DNA of 64,000 nt from Gammaproteobacteria bacterium 50_400_T64 (GTDB taxonomy: Bacteria; Pseudomonadota; Gammaproteobacteria; Pseudomonadales; Porticoccaceae), in the NCBI GenBank assembly GCA_002162755.1, contig MAAS01000022.1, positions 1 through 64,000 on the forward strand, given 5' to 3'. Positions 1 to 7,690 of the stretch are shown here, one piece after another. The number at the start of each line of letters is the position of its first letter. The stretch's first letter is position 1. A model generated the notes under the pieces. That model had not been told where the DNA came from, made no database searches, and saw only the letters and a list, made by a program, of their open reading frames with translations. A program made the position numbers and the translations under genes.

Positions 1-103
1 AGTCGGAATTCAGGGCTAAAAGTAGGCCTAGTTCGTTTATTCATTGATCACCTGTTTTTCTATTGAAGTGATGCTATCACCTCTTATCAGGTGGCCAAAT
101 TCA

Positions 104-694
104 CTATGCCACTACACCTGCAGTACCCGTTGTGAATGAAGAGGCGAAGTTAGAGCCACCGGTGATGGTGCTAATAGTGGTTGTATCAAACAAGTAATCC
201 AGAGTACCCGCGCCATCAAAAAAGGCATCTAAACCATTGAAAACAGTTAGCCAGCCACTGTCATTGGTAAAAAGACCAAAATTGCCAGATACATCAGGAG
301 CTACTGTGCCGAGAACCTCATTAATAATATTGGAGAAAAGCGCAGCAAACTCATGATCTGCAGCAGAAGATGCTGTCGTTTCGGTAGCAGTCCAAGCTCC
401 CGTTGCAAGAATTACAGCATTCACATCTGCAGCAGTTAGGCCATTGTTTGAGTAGTCGCCAAAAGTGCTCATCGATCCACGTACTTCAACCTGTACATTG
501 GTTAGTACGTTACCAGCACCAATTGTAGATCCAAACAGATCAACAGAAAGCGCTTCACTAATATCTGTTGAAATACTGGTAGCATCACCAAAAGTACCAA
601 AAAAAGCATCATCGCTTATTGTCGCGGCCTGTACTGATCCCGCTGTCAATGAAGCGGCTAATGCCAGGCCCATTATGTTTTTACTTAACATCAT
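104..694 (-). CDS. Secreted protein of unknown function
   Basis: This encodes 196 residues with a typical Sec signal peptide (K at residue 5, hydrophobic core, cleavage near SVQA|ATIS at about residue 22). The start at 694 is chosen because AAGGA lies just upstream of the ATG and because the signal peptide then sits at the N-terminus; the frame is open further upstream without signal-like sequence. The mature part is acidic and rich in Gly, Ser, Thr and Ala, has no cysteine, and is almost free of Lys and Arg. It looks like an exported surface or extracellular protein. The style of the body recalls PEP-CTERM cargo, but no PEP-CTERM tail is present and the next downstream frame holds none. I do not recognise a family. 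It stands alone, on the same strand as galE and about 265 nt from it. Confidence 0.7.
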   Translation of the reverse strand: MMLSKNIMGLALAASLTAGSVQAATISDDAFFGTFGDATSISTDISEALSVDLFGSTIGAGNVLTNVQVEVRGSMSTFGDYSNNGLTAADVNAVILATGAWTATETTASSAADHEFAALFSNIINEVLGTVAPDVSGNFGLFTNDSGWLTVFNGLDAFFDGAGTLDYLFDTTTISTITGGSNFASSFTTGTAGVVA

Positions 695-958
695 GTCAAT
701 CCTTGTATAAAGAAAAATAAGAAAATGCTTATTTGCAACGCTCTGGATTTCAGGTGTTACCAAAACACGCAAGCTCTTCTGTTAAGCAAAAAAACATACC
801 AGAATAAAATAACCTATTTACTTCAACAGGCTGGATAAAATCAAGGTTGCTGGTCAGTAAAATCAACCGCTCATGTGTAAAAAAAGCTGACACTTTGACG
901 TTTTCTTATCCTCCTTCAACAGTACCGTAATAATATTTATAGGGCGCCCAGATAGGCT

Positions 959-2008
959 CTATCCCGCATAACCCTCAGGATTCTGACACTGCCAATGCCA
1001 GCTATCTCTCATCATTTGCGGCAAGCTTTGCTCTGCCTGCCAGCCGATTTCCCGCTGCGCTTTACCCGGCTCAGCCCAGCAGGCGGGAATATCACCAGGG
1101 CGTCGGGCGGCTATTTTATAAGGCACTTTGGCACCTGTTGCCGCTTCAAAAGTTTTGATCATTTCCAGCACGGAGTAGCCCTGCCCGGTGCCCAGATTCC
1201 AGGTATGGCAACCGACATCGCTAGTCTCATCAAACAAAAACTGCAAGGCCTTTACGTGGCCGGCGACAAGATCGACAACGTGAATATAATCGCGCACCCC
1301 GGTGCCATCGGGGGTCGGGTAGTCATCGCCGTAAACCGTGAGTTCGGTCTGCTTACCCAGCGCTACCTGCAACATATAGGGCAGTAAATTATTGGGGATG
1401 CCATTGGGCGCTTCGCCGATCATGCCGCTGGGGTGAGCGCCAACCGGATTAAAGTAACGTAATAAGCCTACTTGCCAAAACGCCTTATCGCTGAGTTGAT
1501 CGGCCACCGCCAAATCGCGAAAGACATCTTCCACCATTTTCTTCGACGTGCCGTAGGGGTTGGTAGTTTGCAGGGGGAAGGATTCATCAATCGGCACCGC
1601 ATGGGGTTCGCCGTAGACTGTTGCCGAAGAGCTGAAAATAATGCGGCCGACACCGTAGCGCTGCATCGCCTCACAGAGAGTCAGCGTTCCGGCAACATTG
1701 TTTTGATAATACAGCAATGGATTAGTGCAGGATTCGCCTACCGCTTTTAAACCAGCGAAGTGCATCACCGCATCAATTGCATACTGAGTAAAGAGTCTGT
1801 CGAGGGTTTCGACATCGCAGATATCGCCTTCGATAAAATCAAAGTCTTTACCGGTAATGGTTTTCACCCGCGCCATCGACAGCGGCGAGCTATTGACCAA
1901 ATTGTCGACCACCACAATTTGATAACCTGCATCGAGCAGGGCAACACAGGCATGGCTACCGATATAACCCGCGCCACCAGTGACTAATACTGTTTTGTTT
2001 CCGTTCAT
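959..2008 (-). CDS. galE: UDP-glucose 4-epimerase
   Basis: The 349-residue product interconverts UDP-glucose and UDP-galactose with bound NAD in the cytoplasm. It shows the extended SDR nucleotide-binding motif TGGAGYIGSH at about residues 10-19, the SSSATVYGEP segment carrying the catalytic Ser, and NPYGTSKKMVE with the Tyr-x3-Lys pair. The length matches the family (about 340). The start at 2008 is preferred over one at 2038 because AGGAAGAG lies 9-10 nt upstream and the Rossmann motif then begins at the expected distance. It is divergent from the rhamnose genes across about 165 nt and probably feeds UDP-galactose into the same polysaccharide locus. Confidence 0.95.
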   Translation of the reverse strand: MNGNKTVLVTGGAGYIGSHACVALLDAGYQIVVVDNLVNSSPLSMARVKTITGKDFDFIEGDICDVETLDRLFTQYAIDAVMHFAGLKAVGESCTNPLLYYQNNVAGTLTLCEAMQRYGVGRIIFSSSATVYGEPHAVPIDESFPLQTTNPYGTSKKMVEDVFRDLAVADQLSDKAFWQVGLLRYFNPVGAHPSGMIGEAPNGIPNNLLPYMLQVALGKQTELTVYGDDYPTPDGTGVRDYIHVVDLVAGHVKALQFLFDETSDVGCHTWNLGTGQGYSVLEMIKTFEAATGAKVPYKIAARRPGDIPACWAEPGKAQREIGWQAEQSLPQMMRDSWHWQCQNPEGYAG

Positions 2009-2175
2009 TAATACGCTCTTCCTATAACTGAGTAGCACTGCACCAAAAATCAGCGCTTTGACCCACTGATAATAAAATCGCTAGCGCTAAATTATATTAC
2101 AATCCCCATCACTCTGAACAATTGAAAAACCAAAACTACTCACGACAATTCACAAGAGAAGGGATAACACTTGGA

Positions 2176-3249
2176 ATGACTGCTAAAACTCTCTTTATTA
2201 CTGGTGGCGCAGGCTTTATCGGCTCTGCCCTAATCCGCTATTTGATAGCCGAAACACCCTGCCGCGTGGTCAATGTCGACAAGCTCACTTACGCGGGCAA
2301 TCTCGAATCCCTCACCAGTGTCGCCAACCACGAGCGCTATCATTTTGAGCGGGAAGATATTTGTGATGCCGCTGCGATGTCCCGTCTCATCGCCCACTAT
2401 CAGCCCGACGCCATTATGCACCTGGCAGCAGAAAGCCACGTCGACCGCTCCATCAGCGGCCCCGCTGCGTTTATCGAGACCAATATAAACGGCACCTTCA
2501 CCCTGCTCGAAGCGGCACGGCAGTATTGGGATAGATTGGAGGGTGAGCGCAAAGCGGCCTTTCGCTTCCACCATATTTCTACCGACGAGGTTTACGGCGA
2601 CCTGGAACCTGGCCTGCTATTTACCGAAGACACCGCCTACGCACCCAGCTCGCCCTATTCCGCCAGTAAAGCAGCGTCTGACCATTTGGTACGCGCCTGG
2701 CAGCGCACTTATGACTTCCCCGTGCTCATCACTAATTGCTCGAATAATTACGGCCCCAACCACTTCCCCGAAAAACTGATTCCACTGATGATTCTCAATG
2801 CTCTGGCGGGCAAGCCTTTGCCTATTTATGGCGACGGCCAGCAAATTCGCGACTGGCTTTATGTGGAGGATCACGTTCGCGCCCTGTATTGCGTGTTGAC
2901 CACGGGGAAAATTGGCGAGACCTACAATATCGGCGGCCATAACGAAAAAACCAATCTCGAGGTGGTCACTACCCTTTGCCAGATACTCGAACAACTGGCA
3001 CCGGAAAAACCTGAAGGGGTGGCGAACTACATCGACCTGATTACCTATGTCACCGACCGCCCGGGTCACGACCTGCGCTATGCCATCGACGCCAGTAAAA
3101 TACAGCGTGAGCTGGGCTGGCAGCCGGAGGAAACCTTCGACAGCGGTTTACTGAAAACGGTCGAGTGGTTTATCAGCAATACTGCCTGGGTTGAAAACGT
3201 CAGCAGCGGCGCCTATCAGCAATGGATGGAGACGCACTATGAAGACTAA
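2176..3249 (+). CDS. rmlB: dTDP-glucose 4,6-dehydratase
   Basis: This is the second step of dTDP-L-rhamnose synthesis, converting dTDP-glucose to dTDP-4-keto-6-deoxyglucose with bound NAD. The 357 residues show [11 protein letters not shown] at the N-terminus, [10 protein letters not shown] with the catalytic Asp-Glu pair, and [11 protein letters not shown] with the Tyr-x3-Lys. The internal ATG at 2176 is chosen over 2122 because the Rossmann motif then starts at residue 9, as in the family. It is the first gene of the plus-strand run and overlaps rmlD by 11 nt, suggesting translational coupling. Confidence 0.95.
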   Translation: MTAKTLFITGGAGFIGSALIRYLIAETPCRVVNVDKLTYAGNLESLTSVANHERYHFEREDICDAAAMSRLIAHYQPDAIMHLAAESHVDRSISGPAAFIETNINGTFTLLEAARQYWDRLEGERKAAFRFHHISTDEVYGDLEPGLLFTEDTAYAPSSPYSASKAASDHLVRAWQRTYDFPVLITNCSNNYGPNHFPEKLIPLMILNALAGKPLPIYGDGQQIRDWLYVEDHVRALYCVLTTGKIGETYNIGGHNEKTNLEVVTTLCQILEQLAPEKPEGVANYIDLITYVTDRPGHDLRYAIDASKIQRELGWQPEETFDSGLLKTVEWFISNTAWVENVSSGAYQQWMETHYED

Positions 3250-4132
3250 TATTCTTCTACTCGGTGCCGACGGCCAGGTGGGCTGGGAGTTACGCCGCGC
3301 ACTACTCAGCGTCGGTAAAGTCACCGCCATCACCCGACAAGATTGCTCGCTCACTGACAAAGCGGCCGTTAGCGCTCTCGTGGCCAGCCATCAACCCGAC
3401 ATTATTGTGAATGCCGCCGCCTACACCGCCGTTGATTTGGCCGAGAGTGAAAGCGAGCAGGCCTATGCCCTCAACCGAGACCTGCCCGCCCTGCTTGGCG
3501 AGCTGGCCCGGCAGCGGGATATTCTCGTCGTCGACTACTCCACCGACTACGTTTTTGATGGCAGTAAAAGCGAGCCCTATTTCGAACACGACAACACTGC
3601 ACCGGCCAATATTTATGGTGCCAGCAAGCTGGCAGGCCTGCAGGCTTTACAAGCGAGCGGTTGCCGGCATTTGGTGTTTCGCGTTAGCTGGGTTTACTCG
3701 GCGCGGCGTGGTAACTTTATTAAAACCATTCTTCGATTGGCCGCTGAGCGTGATGAATTAAGTATTGTCAGCGATCAGATCGGCAGCCCGACATCGGCCA
3801 GTTTGATTGCCGATGTCACCGCCAACTGTTTGCTGTTGCTCGCCGCCGGTATCGGCAAGGAAGGGGTTTATCATTTAGCACCCGCCGGACAAACCAGCTG
3901 GCACGGTCTGGCAGAAGAAATAGTCCGCCATGCGCAAACGCTGGATATGCCCCTAAAAATTAAACCTGCGGACATCAAACCGACATCGACTTCAGGCTAT
4001 CCTACCCCGGCGCAACGACCGGCAAATTCAGTGATGAATACCGACAAACTGACGCGCACTTTCCAGTTACACTTGCCCGACTGGCAGGAGCCTCTAGAAC
4101 ACCTGCTCCAGGAATTCAGCGCAAACGCTTAA
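3239..4132 (+). CDS. rmlD: dTDP-4-dehydrorhamnose reductase
   Basis: This enzyme performs the last step of dTDP-L-rhamnose synthesis, NAD(P)H reduction of dTDP-4-keto-L-rhamnose. The 297 residues show [13 protein letters not shown] (short GxxGxxG motif), STDYVFDG, and YGASKLAG with the catalytic Tyr-Lys. The start at 3239 has GGAG six to eight nt upstream inside the end of rmlB, and it overlaps that gene by 11 nt. Placement as rmlBDAC is the classical order of rhamnose cassettes. Confidence 0.94.
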   Translation: MKTNILLLGADGQVGWELRRALLSVGKVTAITRQDCSLTDKAAVSALVASHQPDIIVNAAAYTAVDLAESESEQAYALNRDLPALLGELARQRDILVVDYSTDYVFDGSKSEPYFEHDNTAPANIYGASKLAGLQALQASGCRHLVFRVSWVYSARRGNFIKTILRLAAERDELSIVSDQIGSPTSASLIADVTANCLLLLAAGIGKEGVYHLAPAGQTSWHGLAEEIVRHAQTLDMPLKIKPADIKPTSTSGYPTPAQRPANSVMNTDKLTRTFQLHLPDWQEPLEHLLQEFSANA

Positions 4133-4204
4133 CAGGCTTGCCAATCTTGGCGATTAAAGAAAGTACCCAGAAGCATATAAAGCGAAACAAGGAACGAACA
4201 GAAC

Positions 4205-5089
4205 ATGAGTCAACGCAAGGGTATTATTCTCGCCGGTGGTTCGGGCACGCGCCTCTACCCCATCACCCAGGTTATCTCCAAGCAGCTACTGCCGATCTAC
4301 GACAAACCGATGATTTACTATCCCCTGTCGACGCTGATGCTGGCGGGCATAAAAGATATTCTGCTGATCTCCACCCCGCAAGACACGCCCCGCTTTGAGC
4401 AACTGCTCGGCGACGGCAGTCAGTGGGGTTTACATATTCAGTACGCCGTTCAGCCCTCGCCCGACGGGCTCGCCCAGGCCTTTATTATTGGCAAAGAGTT
4501 TCTCGGCAATAGCCCCTCCGCTTTAATTCTGGGCGACAATCTGTATTACGGCCACAACCTCAGCCAACTGCTACAGCGTGCCAACGAAGTGGAAAGCGGC
4601 AGCACAGTGTTTGCCTATCCGGTACACGACCCCGAACGCTACGGCGTGGTTGAATTTGACACCACGGGTAAAGCGGTGAGCATTGAAGAAAAACCGACCG
4701 AACCGAAGTCGCGCTACGCGGTAACCGGCCTGTATTTTTACGATAACCAAGTGGTCGATATTGCAGAACAGATCAAACCGAGCCCCCGAGGCGAACTGGA
4801 AATCACCGACGTTAATCAGGTCTACCTCGACAGACAGCAGCTGAATGTTGAGAACCTGGGGCGCGGCGCTGCCTGGCTCGATACCGGCACTCACGAGTCT
4901 CTGCTTGAAGCATCAACCTTTATTAAAACCATCGAAACCCGGCAGGGCCTAAAAATCGCCTGCCTCGAAGAAATCGCCTATCGCATGGGTTATATCGATG
5001 CCGCGCAAGTTGAAAAGCTGGCCGAACCCCTGAAGAAAAACGGCTACGGTCAATACCTGCTACAAATTTTAAAAGAAGATATTTTTTAA
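4205..5089 (+). CDS. rmlA: Glucose-1-phosphate thymidylyltransferase
   Basis: This enzyme makes dTDP-glucose from glucose 1-phosphate and dTTP, the entry and usual feedback point of rhamnose synthesis. The 294 residues carry the nucleotidyltransferase signature [11 protein letters not shown], the [17 protein letters not shown] segment, and the LGDNLYYGH metal-binding Asp region. Length is standard (about 290). An AAGGAA box lies about 11 nt upstream. A 72-nt gap separates it from rmlD. Confidence 0.96.
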   Translation: MSQRKGIILAGGSGTRLYPITQVISKQLLPIYDKPMIYYPLSTLMLAGIKDILLISTPQDTPRFEQLLGDGSQWGLHIQYAVQPSPDGLAQAFIIGKEFLGNSPSALILGDNLYYGHNLSQLLQRANEVESGSTVFAYPVHDPERYGVVEFDTTGKAVSIEEKPTEPKSRYAVTGLYFYDNQVVDIAEQIKPSPRGELEITDVNQVYLDRQQLNVENLGRGAAWLDTGTHESLLEASTFIKTIETRQGLKIACLEEIAYRMGYIDAAQVEKLAEPLKKNGYGQYLLQILKEDIF

Positions 5090-5142
5090 CTGGCTACTAA
5101 AAAGAAATAGCCAACAATAATCACTGTTAAGTAGGGTTACTG

Positions 5143-5700
5143 ATGGACGTTGAACAAACAGAAATACCCGAAGTCCTGCTGATTAAGCCCGCTGTTTACG
5201 GTGACGAGCGAGGCTATTTTAAAGAAACTTTCCATCAGCAACGCTACGCCGAGCTGGGTATAAAAGGACACTTTGTGCAGGACAATGTGTCCTTCTCCAG
5301 CCGGGGTGTACTGCGCGGCCTGCACTACCAATGGCCCAACCCCCAGGGCAAATTACTCTACGTACTGCAGGGTGAGATCTTCGATGTCGCGGTGGATATT
5401 CGTGCCGACTCCCCCACCTTTGGCCGCTGGGTGGGGCGCTTTTTATCCTCTGACAATCATCACCAACTGTGGATACCCGAGGGCTTTGCCCACGGTTTTC
5501 TGGTCACCAGTGAAACGGCATTAATCACCTATAAATGCACTGACCTCTACCACCCTGCCGATGAAGGCTGTGTGCAGTGGGACGACCCGGCCATCGGCAT
5601 TGACTGGCCACTGGATAGAATCGACGGTACGCCCTCTCTGTCGGGTAAGGATCAACAAGGTAAGTCGCTCGCCGACTCTGCCCTTAGGTTCTGCCCTTAA
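5143..5700 (+). CDS. rmlC: dTDP-4-dehydrorhamnose 3,5-epimerase
   Basis: This cupin-fold enzyme epimerises C3 and C5 of dTDP-4-keto-6-deoxyglucose, completing the four-gene rhamnose cassette. The 185 residues include FKETFHQQRY, the catalytic-His segment RGLHYQWPNPQGKL, and WIPEGFAHGFLV, all standard for RmlC. It lies 53 nt after rmlA with GTAGGG before the ATG. Confidence 0.95.
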   Translation: MDVEQTEIPEVLLIKPAVYGDERGYFKETFHQQRYAELGIKGHFVQDNVSFSSRGVLRGLHYQWPNPQGKLLYVLQGEIFDVAVDIRADSPTFGRWVGRFLSSDNHHQLWIPEGFAHGFLVTSETALITYKCTDLYHPADEGCVQWDDPAIGIDWPLDRIDGTPSLSGKDQQGKSLADSALRFCP

Positions 5701-5774
5701 AGGCTGATGTCAGCAAGTACTCACCCGGCAACTATTTAAGCTAACAACCACTACCAAAGGCTCTGTCGCTCAAC

Positions 5775-7667
5775 ATGCAAAACACTCGCAGTCCCAATAG
5801 CCTCCGCCGCCCCACGCTCACTCGTGGCCTTGCGGGCTGGTATCGACCCAACGCCGTACCGCGCAATGCCTATATTGAGCTCGACGCCATGCTGGCGGGC
5901 TTAAATACCTCGATAGATACCGATACCCATGCCGGCAATGTGTATTCCTGCGCGGCAACAGACAGGCTGTATTCACTCAGCGACAATAATGAAGACAAGG
6001 GTATGGTCGCTATTATTGGCCACCCCCAGTGGAAAAATGCACGCCTAGCCACCCTGGCTGCAGAGTCATGCCATAGTGCCGCACTCGCGGCGGCCTATCG
6101 TCAAGACAGCGACAACTTTCTCGAGCAACTCGGCGGCAACTTCGCCTTTGTAATTATTGACAGTGCTAAAGACACAGTACTTGCCGGGGTCGATCGACTC
6201 GGTCATTTTCCGCTGTACTACTCTCAGCCAAAAAACACTCAGCAGGATAACGGGCTGGTATTTGGCTCATCGGCCAGTGCAGTACTTGCTCATACCAGCA
6301 TCGAGCGCAAAATCCAGCCCCAGGGCATTTACGACTTTATTTATTTTCACATGGTGCCCAGCCCGGTCTCTATCTATCAGGGTCTGGCCAAACTGCCCGC
6401 CGCCCATTACCTGAAATACAGCAAGGGCAAAATTGAAATACTTAACTACTGGCAGCCCCACTTCTCAGAAACATCAGACAAGAGCTTTCGCGCCATGGCC
6501 AAAGAGCTGCGGCCCCAGCTCAAGTCAGCTGTCGGCCGAGCCGTCACCGACTACAGCACCACCGGCGCCTTTCTCAGTGGTGGGCTCGATAGCTCGAGCG
6601 TCACCGGTATGCTCGCTGAATTGAGTGAACACCAGGCCCGCGCCTACTCCATCGGCTTTGCCGCCGAAGGCTATGACGAAATGGCCTTTGCCCGTATTAG
6701 CGCGAAAAAATTTGGCGTTAAACTCAACGAGTACTACGTCACCCCCGACGATGTCGTCGACGCCCTGCCCGATATTGCCACCAGTTACGATGAACCCTTC
6801 GGTAACTCGTCAGCTCTGCCCGCCTATTTTTGCGCCAAGCTGGCTGCCGAAGACGGTATCAAATGTCTGCTCGCGGGTGACGGTGGTGATGAAATATTTG
6901 CCGGTAACGAGCGTTACGCCAAACAGGATGTGTTCGAGGCCTACCACAAAATACCCATGGCGCTACGCAGCCACTTTATCGAGCCGCTAACCCAGGCACT
7001 GCCAAACCAAATCGGTCTGGCAGCCAAAGCGAAAAGCTATATCGACCAGGCCAATGTGCCCCTGCCCGACCGCCTACAAACGTACAACTTTCTCAATCGA
7101 CACCGCCCGGAAGAAATATTTTCCAGCGACTTTCTCGCCCAAATAAATACCGCTTCACCAGCGGCCCTGCAACAACAGGTTTACCAACTACCAACCGATG
7201 CCTCAACCCTCAACCGCATGCTCTATCTCGACTGGCAGTTCACCCTGGCCGACAATGACCTGCGTAAAGTTAACCACATGTGCGCAGTAGCCGGTGTAGA
7301 CGTGACCTACCCCATGCTCGATGACGAACTCATTGCCTTTGCCTGCCAGATACCCGGCCAATGGAAAATAAAAGGTAAAAACCTGCGCCACTTTTACAAA
7401 AAAGGCCTGCACAATTGGCTACCCGACGAAACCATCAATAAGAAAAAGCAAGGCTTTGGCCTTCCCTTCGGCGTGTGGATGCAAAGCCACCAGCCCCTGC
7501 AGCAAATGGCCTACGACAATTTACTCAAGCTGAAAAAACGACAATGGCTGAACCCCGCCTTTATTGATGAACTGATCGACCTGCACCGCAACGGCCATGC
7601 GGCCTATTACGGTGAGTTAATTTGGGTGTTGACGGTATTGGAATTGTGGCTGGATGAACACCTGTAG
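5775..7667 (+). CDS. Asparagine-synthetase-like amidotransferase lacking the Cys nucleophile
   Basis: The 630 residues have the two-domain layout of class II glutamine-dependent asparagine synthetases. A class-II-glutaminase-like N-terminal half includes GGNFAFVIID and GVDRLGHFPLYY (residues 120-149). The C-terminal PP-loop ATPase half carries SGGLDSSS at 268-275 and LLAGDGGDEIFAGN. Active enzymes start Met-Cys-Gly, the Cys being the glutaminase nucleophile. Here the chain starts MQNTRSPN and an in-frame stop at 5742-5744 excludes an upstream Met-Cys start. It may therefore use free ammonia or a partner glutaminase, or the first domain may be structural. In polysaccharide loci related enzymes amidate uronic acids or belong to exosortase-A gene sets; its neighbours support a sugar-modifying role rather than asparagine supply. 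It ends 23 nt from the convergent VanZ-type gene. Confidence 0.85.
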   Translation: MQNTRSPNSLRRPTLTRGLAGWYRPNAVPRNAYIELDAMLAGLNTSIDTDTHAGNVYSCAATDRLYSLSDNNEDKGMVAIIGHPQWKNARLATLAAESCHSAALAAAYRQDSDNFLEQLGGNFAFVIIDSAKDTVLAGVDRLGHFPLYYSQPKNTQQDNGLVFGSSASAVLAHTSIERKIQPQGIYDFIYFHMVPSPVSIYQGLAKLPAAHYLKYSKGKIEILNYWQPHFSETSDKSFRAMAKELRPQLKSAVGRAVTDYSTTGAFLSGGLDSSSVTGMLAELSEHQARAYSIGFAAEGYDEMAFARISAKKFGVKLNEYYVTPDDVVDALPDIATSYDEPFGNSSALPAYFCAKLAAEDGIKCLLAGDGGDEIFAGNERYAKQDVFEAYHKIPMALRSHFIEPLTQALPNQIGLAAKAKSYIDQANVPLPDRLQTYNFLNRHRPEEIFSSDFLAQINTASPAALQQQVYQLPTDASTLNRMLYLDWQFTLADNDLRKVNHMCAVAGVDVTYPMLDDELIAFACQIPGQWKIKGKNLRHFYKKGLHNWLPDETINKKKQGFGLPFGVWMQSHQPLQQMAYDNLLKLKKRQWLNPAFIDELIDLHRNGHAAYYGELIWVLTVLELWLDEHL

Positions 7668-7690
7668 CCACTTGCTTTTATGCATGGCAG

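Noticed and set aside
2041..2175. Promoter of the rhamnose operon
   Set aside because: TTGACC and several TA-rich hexamers are present, but no pair has acceptable spacing; not called.
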